A stretch of DNA of 64,000 nucleotides from Bacillus sp. es.034 (GCF_002563655.1 NZ_PDIY01000001.1:902001-966000); one strand, 5' to 3'. Positions 40,823 to 49,483 are shown, counted from the stretch's first letter. Numbers and translations are program-made. Notes: generated by a model from the letters alone, not told the origin.

Positions 40823-41167
40823 ATGAGTGGTAAATGGATGTTCGCCTTTCTTTTGGTAGGTTTGTTGTTGGGTGGATGTGCTGCAGACGATGGGAAGAAG
40901 GATCAGGATTCTACTGAAGTCAATTCTGATGTCCCCGCTGCCGAAACGGACCAGCCTGCGAACAAGATGGATGTTCTGGCCAACGATGAGAAGATCATAG
41001 AGATGTTAAAGAAGACCGGGGTCATAGCGGAAGACGCTACACATGAAGAGATTGAAAAGGCTCTTCAGAAATACCTCCAGGATAAAAACAGTGACCAGCT
41101 GAAGAATGAGAAAGAAAAGAAAAAATATATTGATGAGATTAAAAAGAAAATCCAGGAGGGCAGCTAG
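40823..41167 (+). CDS. small charged lipoprotein
   Basis: A 114-residue protein with signal peptide and lipobox LLGGC (Cys19). After an Asp/Glu-rich linker it has a predicted helical domain (NDEKIIEMLKKTGVIAEDAT, then EEIEKALQKYLQDK) and a lysine-rich C-terminal helix. I recognise no enzyme family. It is divergent from the SigO-like gene, which could indicate shared regulation. Confidence 0.75.
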   Translation: MSGKWMFAFLLVGLLLGGCAADDGKKDQDSTEVNSDVPAAETDQPANKMDVLANDEKIIEMLKKTGVIAEDATHEEIEKALQKYLQDKNSDQLKNEKEKKKYIDEIKKKIQEGS

Positions 41168-41172
41168 AAGCC

Positions 41173-41201
41173 GGGGCAAGGGTGAATAACCCTTGCCCGT
41201 T
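41173..41201. terminator. bidirectional terminator after the lipoprotein gene
   Basis: Arms GGGCAAGGGT and ACCCTTGCCC with loop GAATA, between convergent genes. Confidence 0.85.
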
Positions 41202-41212
41202 TCTTCATGAGA

Positions 41213-42007
41213 TCAGCGCATGACGCTGCCCCCTGAAATTTTGACTGATTCCCCGACAATGTTTTCCGCAGCATCACTTAAAAGATAGACGATAGTATTC
41301 GCGACTTCAACAGGGGAGGTTAACCTTCCTGAAGGAATGCTGCCCTTCGCAATCTCCAGTTGTTCCTCATAGCTTCTGCCTTCCCGTTCCCCTTTAGATT
41401 TTATGGCGTTTCGACCCATCTCTGTATCGACATATCCGGGGCAAATGGCGTTCACTCTGACATGGTGCTCAATCGCTTCATGAGCAAAGGCCTGTGTGAA
41501 CCCGGTCACGGCAAACTTGGACGCACTGTACGCACTGTTTCCGTGGGTGCCTCTCAGTCCGGAAAGGGAAGAGATATTGACGATCGCTCCCCCTTTCAAT
41601 CCCTTCATTTGGTTATACACGTCTTGCGAGAGCTGAACCAGTGAGAAGTAGTTCAGTTCCATGATTTTTCTCAGATCGTCTTCAGTCAGTTTCTCCACCA
41701 GATCACCCCCGCCAATCCCGGCCGAATTCACAAGGCCTGTGATGGGACCGTGCTGCTCCCTTGCCGCCGATAGAAGCTTTTCTCGGTCTTCAGGACTCGT
41801 CAGGTCCGCTTTATAGAGAAAGACACTGTCTGGATCCTTACAGTCTGCCTTCAGCTCATTCAGCTTTTCTTCATTCCTGCCTGTAATCGTCACCCTGGCA
41901 CCCGCTTGAACGGCCACTTTTGCCGTTTCATATCCGATACCGCCAGTGGCACCGGTAATGAGGATATGCTGATCTTTCAACGTGCTTTCATGGAAAAGGA
42001 AACTCAT
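41213..42007 (-). CDS. short-chain dehydrogenase (YvrD-like)
   Basis: A 264-residue classical SDR with TGATGGIGYETAKVA, the NSAGIGGGD segment, catalytic Ser in NISSLSGLRG, the YSASKFAVTGF active-site motif and CPGYVDTEMG. Similar to 3-oxoacyl-ACP reductases and to B. subtilis YvrD, which is also encoded close to the sigO-rsoA locus. The start has AAGGAGG. The substrate is unknown. Confidence 0.9.
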   Translation of the reverse strand: MSFLFHESTLKDQHILITGATGGIGYETAKVAVQAGARVTITGRNEEKLNELKADCKDPDSVFLYKADLTSPEDREKLLSAAREQHGPITGLVNSAGIGGGDLVEKLTEDDLRKIMELNYFSLVQLSQDVYNQMKGLKGGAIVNISSLSGLRGTHGNSAYSASKFAVTGFTQAFAHEAIEHHVRVNAICPGYVDTEMGRNAIKSKGEREGRSYEEQLEIAKGSIPSGRLTSPVEVANTIVYLLSDAAENIVGESVKISGGSVMR

Positions 42008-42130
42008 TTTTTTACCTCCTTATGATGTATAGTAGGTTTTACCCGATGGGGGGTGGTGGGAAACGGAAGGCAGCATTTTTGATAATAAAATCACGTATTT
42101 GGAAATAATAGCTCCGGGACTCCACCTGTA

Positions 42131-42166
42131 AATGAAAAAGGACCCCGATTTGGAGTCCTTTCTTCA
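42131..42166 (-). terminator. terminator of the ABC-TetR operon
   Basis: Arms AAAGGACTCC and GGGGTCCTTT with loop AAATC, followed by TTTC on the minus strand. Confidence 0.75.
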
Positions 42167-42170
42167 CGTT

Positions 42171-42818
42171 TTATCTCTTCCCAATCCCGTTTACAATCAT
42201 CTGCACGGTCATTTCGATCTCCTTTTCATCATTCCAATCGGCTTCAGGAAGGAAAAGGTACCGAACGATGAGCAAACCGAAGATGCTTGTAGCTGAAAAT
42301 CGCACGACAGCGTGTGATGGCAGGTCGATAATCTGTCCCTTCTCTTTATAATGATCAACGAGGCGGACGAATTTCTCGAATACCTTTTCAGCGATATGCT
42401 CCCTGAACTGTTCTTTCAGCTCAGGGTGAAAAGGGATTTCCTGTATCAATATTTTAAAAGCAGTCATATTCTCTTTCAGGAACTCCTGGCGATTCAAAAT
42501 CATCGCTTTCAGGAAATCTTCGTACCGGTCATACTTGGCATCAAGTACTTTATTGAGATCCCGGATTACAAAGGGAGCGATCAGCTTGGCCATCGTAGGG
42601 GATACAATCGAAAGAAGCAGGTCCTTCTTTGTTTTGTAATGCCGGAAGATGGTTCCTTCTGCGACGCCTGCCTTTTTGGCGATTTGACTGGTGGAAGTGG
42701 AGGCGTAGCCTTTTTCGGCGAACATTTCGATGGCGGCCTCCACGATTTTCTGTTGTTTTTCTGTCAGTGATTCTTCTTCATCGAACAGCTGTTTAAATAT
42801 ATTTTTTTCTTCAGACAT
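42171..42818 (-). CDS. TetR-family transcriptional repressor
   Basis: A 215-residue TetR regulator. The helix-turn-helix is in KIVEAAIEMFAEKGYASTST, then SQIAKKAGVAEGTIFRHYKTKKDLL; the ligand domain is mostly helical. It is last in an operon after the ABC exporter genes. Two mirror-image TGAGTGATTACTCACT sites upstream of the ABC ATPase gene are the likely operators, so the repressor would control its own operon. Confidence 0.92.
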   Translation of the reverse strand: MSEEKNIFKQLFDEEESLTEKQQKIVEAAIEMFAEKGYASTSTSQIAKKAGVAEGTIFRHYKTKKDLLLSIVSPTMAKLIAPFVIRDLNKVLDAKYDRYEDFLKAMILNRQEFLKENMTAFKILIQEIPFHPELKEQFREHIAEKVFEKFVRLVDHYKEKGQIIDLPSHAVVRFSATSIFGLLIVRYLFLPEADWNDEKEIEMTVQMIVNGIGKR

Positions 42819-42851
42819 GATTAAACCCCTAACTTGTCGTTCATTCCTACC

Positions 42852-43868
42852 CTATATTTTACGGTATTTTCGGAGGGCTGCAACATTAAGGACGATAAAG
42901 AGTAGAGAAAAACCGATCAGCACGGATAGATTAAAGAGCAGATCTCCGAATGCATAGCCGCGTATCATGACGTCCCTTAAGGCGTCCGCTGCATAGTAAA
43001 GCGGGGTGATGGGCCCGATCCAGCTCAGCCACTCGGAAATGGTATCCAAATTAAATAATCCCGAGAAGAAGATCTGAGGAACCACAACGATCGGAATGAA
43101 CTGCATCATCTGTAATTCATTTTTAGCAAAAGCAGACAGCAATATTCCGAGAGTAAGAGCAGTGAACGATAAGGAAACGATGATGATCAATACGTTGAAA
43201 AAGCTGCCTTTCATCATCATATCCAGAACGTAGATCGAGTACCATGAAATCAAGGAAGCCTGAAGGAGCGTCACGATTCCGAATCCGATGACGTAACTGA
43301 TGACCATTTCCCAGATTTTAATCGGGGAAGCAAGCAACCGCTCAAGAGTCCCTGTTGTTCTCTCTCTTAAAAAAGACACGCCACTGATTAAAAAGACGAA
43401 GAAGAATACAAAGAATCCAAGGAGGACCGGTCCAAAGGAGTCAAACATCTCCATGTCCTTACTTCCGTGCACATACTTCACTTCATCGGTCATGTTTTGT
43501 GAAGGGGATGGGAACAAGGTCTGGATCTTTTTCATGACGGCCCCATTGACAGTGGGATCACTGCCTTCGATCACAATGGATGGTGAAGTGGGGTCTTCGA
43601 ATGAAATATAGCCATCCAATTTTCCGCTTTTAATGTCCTGCAATGCTTCATCGGGATTCGGATAGACTTGAAAATCCTCTTTATCAACCTTCGCTTCCAG
43701 CTGTTGCGGCAGATCCACAATGGCGACCTTTGCATCATAATCCTCAGAGTTGAAAACAAGGGAGAGCATGCTGAGGATCAGGAGCGGTGCCAGGAACATC
43801 AGGGCCAATGTGCGTTTATCCCGGAGGAGCTGCTGAAGGATACGGATGACAAACCCTCTAATTCTCAA
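42852..43868 (-). CDS. ABC-2 type exporter permease
   Basis: A 338-residue permease with one N-terminal helix, a large extracellular domain (about residues 40-160) and five C-terminal helices: the ABC-2/DrrB-YhgE layout. The segment RERTTGTLERLLASPIKIWE is the family signature. I prefer the TTG at 43868, because GGAGGTG lies eight bases upstream of it; a frame start at the ATG 43883 would use the same bases as coding sequence. It overlaps the ATPase gene by 11 bp. Confidence 0.9.
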   Translation of the reverse strand: MRIRGFVIRILQQLLRDKRTLALMFLAPLLILSMLSLVFNSEDYDAKVAIVDLPQQLEAKVDKEDFQVYPNPDEALQDIKSGKLDGYISFEDPTSPSIVIEGSDPTVNGAVMKKIQTLFPSPSQNMTDEVKYVHGSKDMEMFDSFGPVLLGFFVFFFVFLISGVSFLRERTTGTLERLLASPIKIWEMVISYVIGFGIVTLLQASLISWYSIYVLDMMMKGSFFNVLIIIVSLSFTALTLGILLSAFAKNELQMMQFIPIVVVPQIFFSGLFNLDTISEWLSWIGPITPLYYAADALRDVMIRGYAFGDLLFNLSVLIGFSLLFIVLNVAALRKYRKI

Positions 43869-44586
43869 CGGAAACACCTCCATTTTTCAAAAAGACCTCT
43901 TCAATTGAAGTGACCCCGTACGTTTCTTTAATCCCCGCAGGCGTGTCGCTTGAAATGATTTCTCCGTGCTGCAGGAGACCGAGTACATCACATCTTTCTG
44001 CTTCATCCATGACGTGCGTCGTAATGATCAGCGTCCTGCCCTCTTCTTTCAGCCGGTGAAAGCTATCCCAGATTTCTTTTCGCAGGACGGGATCGATCCC
44101 GACGGTCGGTTCATCAAGAAAAAGGACTTCAGGGTCATGAAGGAGGGCGATGGCAAGGGAAAGTCTTCGTTTCATCCCGCCTGAATACTGATGAACCGGT
44201 TTGTTCAGGTGTTCCAGAAGATCAACGGTGTTCATCACTTTTTCGATTTGCGCTTTTCGTTCGTTTTTCTTTAATCCATACAGGGATGCCATGAAGGATA
44301 GGTTTTCTTTAGCCGTCAGTTCATCGTACAGGGCATCGGATTGAGCCATATATCCGATGGTCGGGTACAGGTCGCCTGCCTTCAGCTTGTTCCCTTTGAA
44401 GGTCACCGTTCCGGATGAGGGCGTTTCAAGTCCGATCATGAGCTTGATGATCGTTGTTTTCCCTGAACCTGACGGGCCCAATAATCCATAGATTTGGCCC
44501 TTGGGAATGTTGAGATTGATGGTTTGTAATACGTTCTGTGAGCCGAATGATTTTGACAAGTCACGTAATTGGATAATGGGATCCAT
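43858..44586 (-). CDS. ABC transporter ATP-binding protein
   Basis: A 242-residue ATPase that powers the ABC-2 permease next to it. Walker A is GPSGSGKTT, the Q-loop is in YMAQSDALYDE, the signature is YSGGMKRRLS, Walker B is VLFLDEPTVG and the H-loop is TTHVMDEA. Drug or lipid export is likely but the substrate is unknown. The ATG at 44586 follows AAAGGTG. Two TetR-type operators lie 25 and 75 bp upstream. Confidence 0.94.
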   Translation of the reverse strand: MDPIIQLRDLSKSFGSQNVLQTINLNIPKGQIYGLLGPSGSGKTTIIKLMIGLETPSSGTVTFKGNKLKAGDLYPTIGYMAQSDALYDELTAKENLSFMASLYGLKKNERKAQIEKVMNTVDLLEHLNKPVHQYSGGMKRRLSLAIALLHDPEVLFLDEPTVGIDPVLRKEIWDSFHRLKEEGRTLIITTHVMDEAERCDVLGLLQHGEIISSDTPAGIKETYGVTSIEEVFLKNGGVSVEN

Positions 44587-44611
44587 GTGAATCACACCTT
44601 TCAAAAAAAGT

Positions 44612-44630
44612 AGTGAGTGATTACTCACTT
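44612..44630. promoter_or_regulatory. TetR operator 1 of the ABC exporter operon
   Basis: AGTGAGTGATTACTCACTT; TGAGT and ACTCA arms around GATT. It lies 26 bp before the ATPase start codon. Confidence 0.75.
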
Positions 44631-44659
44631 ATAATATAAAGTATGAGTGTTATTTTGTA

Positions 44660-44678
44660 AAGTGAGTAATCACTCATT
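44660..44678. promoter_or_regulatory. TetR operator 2 of the ABC exporter operon
   Basis: AAGTGAGTAATCACTCATT is the reverse complement of operator 1 over 16 bases. Centre-to-centre distance is 48 bp, and the promoter should lie between or over the sites. Confidence 0.75.
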
Positions 44679-44715
44679 ATTATATTCTTCCCATTTATAT
44701 GTAGAAGAGCCACTA

Positions 44716-44750
44716 TAAAAAAAGAGCCTGAGCAACAGCCCGGGCTCTAC
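44716..44750 (-). terminator. terminator of yojF-bshB2
   Basis: Arms AGAGCCCGGGC and GCTCAGGCTCT (mismatches inside) followed by seven T on the minus strand. Confidence 0.8.
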
Positions 44751-44754
44751 CTCA

Positions 44755-45438
44755 TTATTTTACGTTGTCATTTTCCCATTGATAGCTCCAGAATCGTTCA
44801 ACGGTGACCCACTTCAGTGATTCAGGGTCATTCTGCTGAATCCCTTTTTCAAGATCCTTCAGCATCCAGGCCGTTTGGGAGATGTGGGCCTTCATGGCAC
44901 CTATTTTTTGATCTTTGACCGGTGTAATATCAACAAAGATATCGGGTTTGCCTAATTCTTCTTCACAATTCTTAGAGAACGCCAGGCAGTGAAGCTTCGG
45001 CCTTGACGCTTTCGGAAGGCGTCTGACGGCACGGACCACGGCTCTTGCAGTTGCTTCATGATCCGGGTGGACGGAGTAGTCCGGGTAGAACGTGATGATG
45101 AGGGACGGGTTTAATTCTTCGATCAGCTCCGTCACCATGTTTGAAAGCTTTTCATCATTTTCAAATTCAAGGGTCTTATCCCGGTAGCCCATCATGCGAA
45201 GATCCTGTATCCCCATCACATCGGCGGCTTTTTGCAGCTCTTTTTTCCTGATTAAAGGAAGGGATTCCCGGGTCGCAAATGGCGGGTTCCCTAAGTTCCT
45301 TCCCATTTCCCCTAATGTGAGGCATGCATAGGTGACGGGTGTTCCATTGTTCACGTGGGTGGAAATGGTCCCTGATACACCAAATGCTTCATCATCCGGA
45401 TGAGGGAAGATGACCAGTACCTGTCTTTCTTTTTCCAT
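44755..45438 (-). CDS. bshB2: bacillithiol biosynthesis deacetylase BshB2
   Basis: A 227-residue LmbE-like zinc deacetylase that removes the acetyl group of GlcNAc-malate in bacillithiol synthesis. The metal motif is FPHPDDEAFG (His13, Asp15, Asp16) and the second one is YPDYSVHPDHEATARAVV. It starts at the ATG 45438 after AAAGGAGAGG; a longer frame start reaches into yojF and is not used. The pair yojF-bshB2 (yojG) is as in B. subtilis. Confidence 0.95.
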   Translation of the reverse strand: MEKERQVLVIFPHPDDEAFGVSGTISTHVNNGTPVTYACLTLGEMGRNLGNPPFATRESLPLIRKKELQKAADVMGIQDLRMMGYRDKTLEFENDEKLSNMVTELIEELNPSLIITFYPDYSVHPDHEATARAVVRAVRRLPKASRPKLHCLAFSKNCEEELGKPDIFVDITPVKDQKIGAMKAHISQTAWMLKDLEKGIQQNDPESLKWVTVERFWSYQWENDNVK

Positions 45439-45472
45439 TGTGACCTCTCCTTTATTTATAGGTTCCTGTAGT

Positions 45473-45820
45473 TTAATTGAAAGGGGTTGGACTGATTTCA
45501 AGGGCAACGGCGAGTTTCCCGTCCCCGCCATGTCCTGCAAGCAGCAGGCGGCCCTGTTCATCGAATTCATAATGAGTCAGGCCCTCGGCATAGATCCAGC
45601 CGAGTTCGATTTTTAGGCCGACACGGTAAGGTCCGTCCCCGATGATTTTTCCGTGCTCATAGTTCACTTTTGCGTTGCGTATATAGGCTCCCGCAGAGAA
45701 AAAGCCTTCATTGAAGTGCGAAGCGTAGGCTCCATTGGTGGTTTCTAAATGTATATAAACGTCCTGACGGGCAAGCTGGGTGATGATTCCCTGCACATCG
45801 GCAATCTTGATTGGTTCCAT
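45473..45820 (-). CDS. yojF: YojF-family protein (DUF1806)
   Basis: A 115-residue protein of the YojF family: IKIADVQGIITQLARQDVYI, HFNEGFFSAGAYIRN, GDGPYRVGLKIELGWIYAEG and LLLAGHGGDGKLAVALEIS. It always accompanies bshB2 (yojG) and is 34 bp upstream of it here. The function is unknown; a supporting role in bacillithiol formation is inferred from neighbourhood only. Confidence 0.93.
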   Translation of the reverse strand: MEPIKIADVQGIITQLARQDVYIHLETTNGAYASHFNEGFFSAGAYIRNAKVNYEHGKIIGDGPYRVGLKIELGWIYAEGLTHYEFDEQGRLLLAGHGGDGKLAVALEISPTPFN

Positions 45821-45935
45821 TCTTTTTCCTCCTTAAATACAGAAAAGACTCTTAACCATTATGTACTATCTTACTAAAATTCATGAATGAATGCGAAAAG
45901 TATGATTGAGGAGGAAGGGGGGGATTTGCGACAGT

Positions 45936-45951
45936 GGAGGTCCGTCCCTCT
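45936..45951. repeat. dispersed GGAGGTCCGTCCCTCT repeat, copy 2
   Basis: Same core as the copies at 20378, 61933, 63145 and 63191. It is followed directly by the TGCCAGGCACGAAT hairpin. Confidence 0.8.
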
Positions 45952-45995
45952 AAAAAAAGGTGCCAGGCACGAATGGGTAGATTCGTGCCTGGCAT
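45952..45995 (-). terminator. terminator of pdxK, 14-bp perfect stem
   Basis: Arms TGCCAGGCACGAAT and ATTCGTGCCTGGCA with a six-base loop, then seven T on the minus strand. The arm sequence GTGCCAGGCAC is itself a recurrent intergenic element in Bacillus-type genomes. Confidence 0.88.
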
Positions 45996-46010
45996 CTGGC
46001 CGGAAGGGAA

Positions 46011-46814
46011 TTATTTATTGAAACGGTTGTAGGCTCCGTGCATGACGGGTCCCACGTATTCGTTCAGTTTGAAGCCGTGTTTGATGGCTGCAGTGACGAA
46101 GGATTTGGCATTTTGGACCGCTTCTTTCACGTCTTGACCATTGGCAAGGTTTGCCGTGATGGCTGCTGCGAACGTGCATCCAGCTCCGTGGTTATACGTC
46201 GTTTCCACTTTCTCTTCTTCAAAGATGGTAAATTCATTTCCGTCATAGAATAGATCCAGTGCTTTATCGTGTTTTAATTGCTTTCCGCCTTTGATGACAA
46301 CGTTTTTCGCGCCAAGATCGTGAATCTTCCTGGCTGCTTCCTTCATTTCATCGATGGTTTTAATCGGACCTGTCCCTGCAAGCTGACCCGCTTCGAACAG
46401 GTTCGGGGTCACGACAGTCGCGCGCTGCAATAGATGTTCTCTCATAGCGTCGGTTGTTTCAGGGTGAAGGACTTCATCTTCCCCTTTACATACCATGACT
46501 GGATCGATGACGACTTTATTTAAACCGAATGCATCGATTTTTTTCGCTGCAAGCTCGATGATCTCGACTGTGCCGAGCATTCCTGTTTTCATGGCATCGA
46601 TTCCGACAGACATCACCGTTTCCAATTGTGCCTCCAGAGTATCGATGGACAGTGGGTGAACGTTATGGTGCCAATGGTTGTCAGGATCCATGGTCACGAC
46701 AGTCGTGAGGGCCGTCATGCCATATACACCGTGCTCCTGGAATGTTTTTAGGTCGGCTTGGATCCCGGCGCCTCCGCTTGTGTCGGATCCGGCGATCGTG
46801 AGTGTTTTTTTCAT
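46011..46814 (-). CDS. pdxK: pyridoxine/HMP kinase (PdxK, ThiD-like)
   Basis: A 267-residue ribokinase-fold enzyme. The start [21 protein letters not shown] is the ThiD/PdxK signature; [12 protein letters not shown] and the anion-hole motif [12 protein letters not shown] are present. B. subtilis PdxK in the same place (ywd region) phosphorylates pyridoxine, pyridoxal and pyridoxamine as well as HMP. The ATG at 46814 follows GGAGG. Confidence 0.93.
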   Translation of the reverse strand: MKKTLTIAGSDTSGGAGIQADLKTFQEHGVYGMTALTTVVTMDPDNHWHHNVHPLSIDTLEAQLETVMSVGIDAMKTGMLGTVEIIELAAKKIDAFGLNKVVIDPVMVCKGEDEVLHPETTDAMREHLLQRATVVTPNLFEAGQLAGTGPIKTIDEMKEAARKIHDLGAKNVVIKGGKQLKHDKALDLFYDGNEFTIFEEEKVETTYNHGAGCTFAAAITANLANGQDVKEAVQNAKSFVTAAIKHGFKLNEYVGPVMHGAYNRFNK

Positions 46815-46912
46815 GGCTGCATTCCTCCTGTGATTTCGTTTCATTGTAAAAGTCTGACTAAAGAATATAATATCGGACGGTTAAATACAAATTCTTTTAA
46901 CTATAGATGACG

Positions 46913-46955
46913 ACAAAAAAGACGCCGGATGAAAATCCAATCGACGTCTTTACGG
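46913..46955 (-). terminator. terminator of the YflT-like gene
   Basis: Arms AAAGACG and CGTCTTT with TTTTTT following on the minus strand. Confidence 0.75.
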
Positions 46956-46971
46956 TAGCGGTTAGAGCAAC

Positions 46972-47322
46972 TTAGAAAGGTTTCGCATTATTATCCGTTG
47001 CTTCCTTGGAAGCCACGATGACAAGCTTGCCTTTATCAAGTTCTTCCTCATAGGCATCGGCTTCTGCCTGATTCATCCCTACGGACTTCATTTTCGAACG
47101 CAGTTCATCTCCGCGGCTGTTGAACATATTCCCCATGGATTCAAGGATTCCCTGCTCTTTTATCCCCGTTGATTCCGTATTTGTTGCCTCGGTGATGTGT
47201 TTAGAGCGATGCTTATCATGGGCGAATACGTAAATGTCATCTTTCGTATACCCTTCACTTGTGAACATGTCAATTTCCTTTTTAGCTTCTACTGCATTTT
47301 CAACTGTTTGAACCTTGTACAT
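46972..47322 (-). CDS. general stress protein 17M-like (YflT)
   Basis: A 116-residue protein: VQTVENAVEAKKEIDMFTSEGYTKDDIYVFAHD (quoted by parts: VENAVEAKKEID, GYTKDDIYVF), a central linker and SVGMNQAEADAYEEELDKGKLVIVA. This is the YflT/GSP17M family, induced by sigma-B in B. subtilis. The start ATG at 47322 follows GGAGG. A well-formed sigma-B promoter lies 40 bp upstream, consistent with the family. Function is unknown. Confidence 0.9.
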   Translation of the reverse strand: MYKVQTVENAVEAKKEIDMFTSEGYTKDDIYVFAHDKHRSKHITEATNTESTGIKEQGILESMGNMFNSRGDELRSKMKSVGMNQAEADAYEEELDKGKLVIVASKEATDNNAKPF

Positions 47323-47359
47323 GATCATTACCTCCGTGTTTTTATGTCTTGTCCCTTCT

Positions 47360-47384
47360 TTTCCCGGTAGTAGTAAATTCAAAC
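47360..47384 (-). promoter_or_regulatory. sigma-B promoter of the YflT-like gene
   Basis: On the minus strand GTTTGA (47384-47379), 13-bp spacer, GGGAAA (47365-47360). Confidence 0.65.
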
Positions 47385-47464
47385 TTACCAAAATATAGAA
47401 ATAGAATAATTGTTTCCAAGATTCTACATTATTTCCTATAATAGAAGAGAGGAAGGTGAAGGAT

Positions 47465-48214
47465 TTGACAAGTCAATACAAGAAAATACAAGAAATGGAA
47501 GCGATTCTGGCAGATTTGAAGACGACTGAAAGACAAACAGGTGCCTCTTTGGCCATTGAAAATAGAAGCAGCAGGCGTCGGGGGTTGACCAGCACACTCA
47601 TGACATTTTGGAAAAGGAGAGTCGTACTCTTTCTGGTGTTGTTCCTGCTAGTGGTGGGAGCAGCAGCGATAGGGGTCAACTCCTGGTTATCGGGCTCTAC
47701 ATTTACAGAAGAAAAGGGTTCATTTGTGGAACGGATTCAAGAGATGAGTTCACTGGCTACGGCTCAAGGGTTTGTGAAAGCCGTGATCGAGCAGGAGGAT
47801 AATCAATTATTCGGGAAAGAAATCAATGCGGACCTCCCCGGTACGAAACGGAAGCTTCTGATGGTCGTGCCCGGGACTGTTCTAGCAGGGGTCGATTTAC
47901 AAGGAATTGATGAGAAGGATATAGTAGTGGATGAAGAGAAGAAAGAAATTCAATTAACACTGCCCCGTGCTGAAATCCTTCAGGAACCTTCGATCGATAC
48001 GGACAATATCAAAACATTCTCCGTAGAAGGGATCTTCCGGAATGATGTGGATTGGAATGAAGGGTTTGCCCTTGCGGAAGTGGCGAAGGATCAAATCAGT
48101 CAGGAAGCGATCGAACAGGGGATCCTTCAAGCTGCTGAAAAAAATGCTAAAAAGTCATTGAAGGGTTTCTTTGAGCAATTAGGGTACGATGTGACGATTG
48201 AATTTCAAAACTAG
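47465..48214 (+). CDS. DUF4230-family membrane-anchored protein
   Basis: A 249-residue protein with a cytoplasmic coiled-coil N-terminus (about 1-40), one membrane helix (VVLFLVLFLLVVGAAAIGV) and an extracytoplasmic DUF4230 domain containing LMVVPGTVLAGVDLQGI and IQLTLPRAEIL. The function of the family is unknown. I prefer the TTG at 47465 because AAGGTGA lies six bases upstream; a GTG at 47456 is the alternative. It lies 15 bp before ung and is likely co-transcribed with it. Confidence 0.85.
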   Translation: MTSQYKKIQEMEAILADLKTTERQTGASLAIENRSSRRRGLTSTLMTFWKRRVVLFLVLFLLVVGAAAIGVNSWLSGSTFTEEKGSFVERIQEMSSLATAQGFVKAVIEQEDNQLFGKEINADLPGTKRKLLMVVPGTVLAGVDLQGIDEKDIVVDEEKKEIQLTLPRAEILQEPSIDTDNIKTFSVEGIFRNDVDWNEGFALAEVAKDQISQEAIEQGILQAAEKNAKKSLKGFFEQLGYDVTIEFQN

Positions 48215-48229
48215 AAAGGGTGTCTGCTG

Positions 48230-48901
48230 GTGTCGGCAATTTTTCAAAATGATTGGGCACACGTTCTGGAAGATGAACTTCAGAAGGAGTACTACCGGGA
48301 TTTACGGGAATGGCTGAAAGGGGAGTATCAAACGACCCTCACTCATCCACCGATGCACGATATTTTCAACGCTTTTCACTATACAGCATATGAAGACGTA
48401 AAGGTTGTCTTGCTGGGGCAGGATCCGTATCATGGAGCAAATCAGGCAGAGGGGTTGAGCTTTTCTGTAAAAAAAGGGGTGAAAATCCCTCCCTCCCTGC
48501 GAAATATGTACAAAGAGCTTCAGGATGACCTTGGATGTCCGATTCCTGCACATGGCTCACTGGTAAAATGGGCCGAACAGGGCGTCCTCTTATTAAATAC
48601 AGTTCTGACCGTCGGGGACGGCAAGGCTCACTCCCATAGAGGGAAGGGGTGGGAACGGTTCACTGATCGAGTCATTTCCTTATTGAGTGAGAGGGAGAAG
48701 CCGGTGGTGTTTTTGCTATGGGGGAAGCCAGCGCAAGCGAAGCAGGGGTTGATTGATTCATCCAGGCACTACATTGTCACGGCTCCACATCCAAGCCCAT
48801 TATCGGCCCACCGCGGCTTCTTTGGAAGCAGACCGTATTCAAAAACGAACGGGTTTCTTCGTGAACAGGATATGGAAGAGATCGACTGGTGTATCGAGTA
48901 G
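48230..48901 (+). CDS. ung: uracil-DNA glycosylase, family 1
   Basis: A 223-residue base-excision repair enzyme that removes uracil from DNA. The catalytic motif is [20 protein letters not shown] (Asp65), LLLNTVLTV binds DNA, and the second motif is [15 protein letters not shown] (His187). It starts with GTG. In B. subtilis it is ywdG in the same neighbourhood. A perfect parS site follows 4 bp after its stop. Confidence 0.97.
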   Translation: MSAIFQNDWAHVLEDELQKEYYRDLREWLKGEYQTTLTHPPMHDIFNAFHYTAYEDVKVVLLGQDPYHGANQAEGLSFSVKKGVKIPPSLRNMYKELQDDLGCPIPAHGSLVKWAEQGVLLLNTVLTVGDGKAHSHRGKGWERFTDRVISLLSEREKPVVFLLWGKPAQAKQGLIDSSRHYIVTAPHPSPLSAHRGFFGSRPYSKTNGFLREQDMEEIDWCIE

Positions 48902-48904
48902 AGA

Positions 48905-48920
48905 TGTTTCACGTGAAACA
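48905..48920. promoter_or_regulatory. parS: perfect parS site (Spo0J/ParB binding)
   Basis: TGTTTCACGTGAAACA, a 16-bp perfect palindrome identical to the Bacillus consensus. It lies in the short gap between ung and a 58-residue gene. A parS is known in the corresponding 334-degree area of B. subtilis, so the site appears conserved in place. Confidence 0.95.
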
Positions 48921-48937
48921 CTGAGGGAGGAAGCTTT

Positions 48938-49114
48938 GTGAAAAAGGAAGAAAGGATCAACTGTTTTCAATGTCAGTATTTTTATACAACGTGGGAGCAG
49001 ACTCACCCGCGGGGGTGTAAGGGCTACGGGTTTAAAACAAAGGCGATGCCTTCCCTTGTGGTTTTTCAATCCTCCGGGAGTCCATGCATGAAATTCAAGG
49101 CAAAACAAAAATGA
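48938..49114 (+). CDS. small cysteine-containing protein, 58 residues
   Basis: A GTG-started gene with GGGAGG seven bases upstream. The product has MKKEERINCFQCQYFYTTWE, then HPRGCKGYGFKTKAMP and SSGSPCMKF: Cys residues in CxxC, then single Cys and Cys, enough for one metal site. The fragment RGCKGYGFKTK suggests a conserved family that follows ung in Bacillus. The function is unknown. Confidence 0.78.
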   Translation: MKKEERINCFQCQYFYTTWEQTHPRGCKGYGFKTKAMPSLVVFQSSGSPCMKFKAKQK

Positions 49115-49189
49115 TATTTGCGAAATCCTTCAATAAGAATTAGGATAAAGACGTACATACTGTAGACCTTGTGGAAGGAGTCAATCATT

Positions 49190-49483
49190 GTGAATATCCC
49201 ACATCAATCATTAATCAAGAAAATCGAACATGAACTCGGTAAAGCGAAGGCTGCTGAAAAGTCTCAGCAGATCCGTGAGCATGTTTATTCAATAAAAGCA
49301 CTATGTGAAGTTTTGCTGGAGGAGAACAACGGGACATCCGCTCAAAGCACGTTTTCCCAACCTCAGCAGACCATGCCGTATTTCCAGGAATCACAGCCGG
49401 TTCAGAAGCCCGTTTCCATTCAGAAGGAAGAGCCTCTCGAAACGGATGACGGAGCCAATGGCAATTCTTTATTTGACTTTTAA
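49190..49483 (+). CDS. ywdI: YwdI-family protein (DUF5327)
   Basis: A 97-residue protein with an N-terminal helical region (LIKKIEHELGKAKAAEKSQQ, then REHVYSIKALCEVLL) and a Gln/Pro/Glu-rich, probably disordered tail ending NGNSLFDF. This is YwdI, placed between ung and ywdK as in B. subtilis. The GTG at 49190 fits GGAAGGAG nine bases before. Function is unknown. Confidence 0.88.
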   Translation: MNIPHQSLIKKIEHELGKAKAAEKSQQIREHVYSIKALCEVLLEENNGTSAQSTFSQPQQTMPYFQESQPVQKPVSIQKEEPLETDDGANGNSLFDF

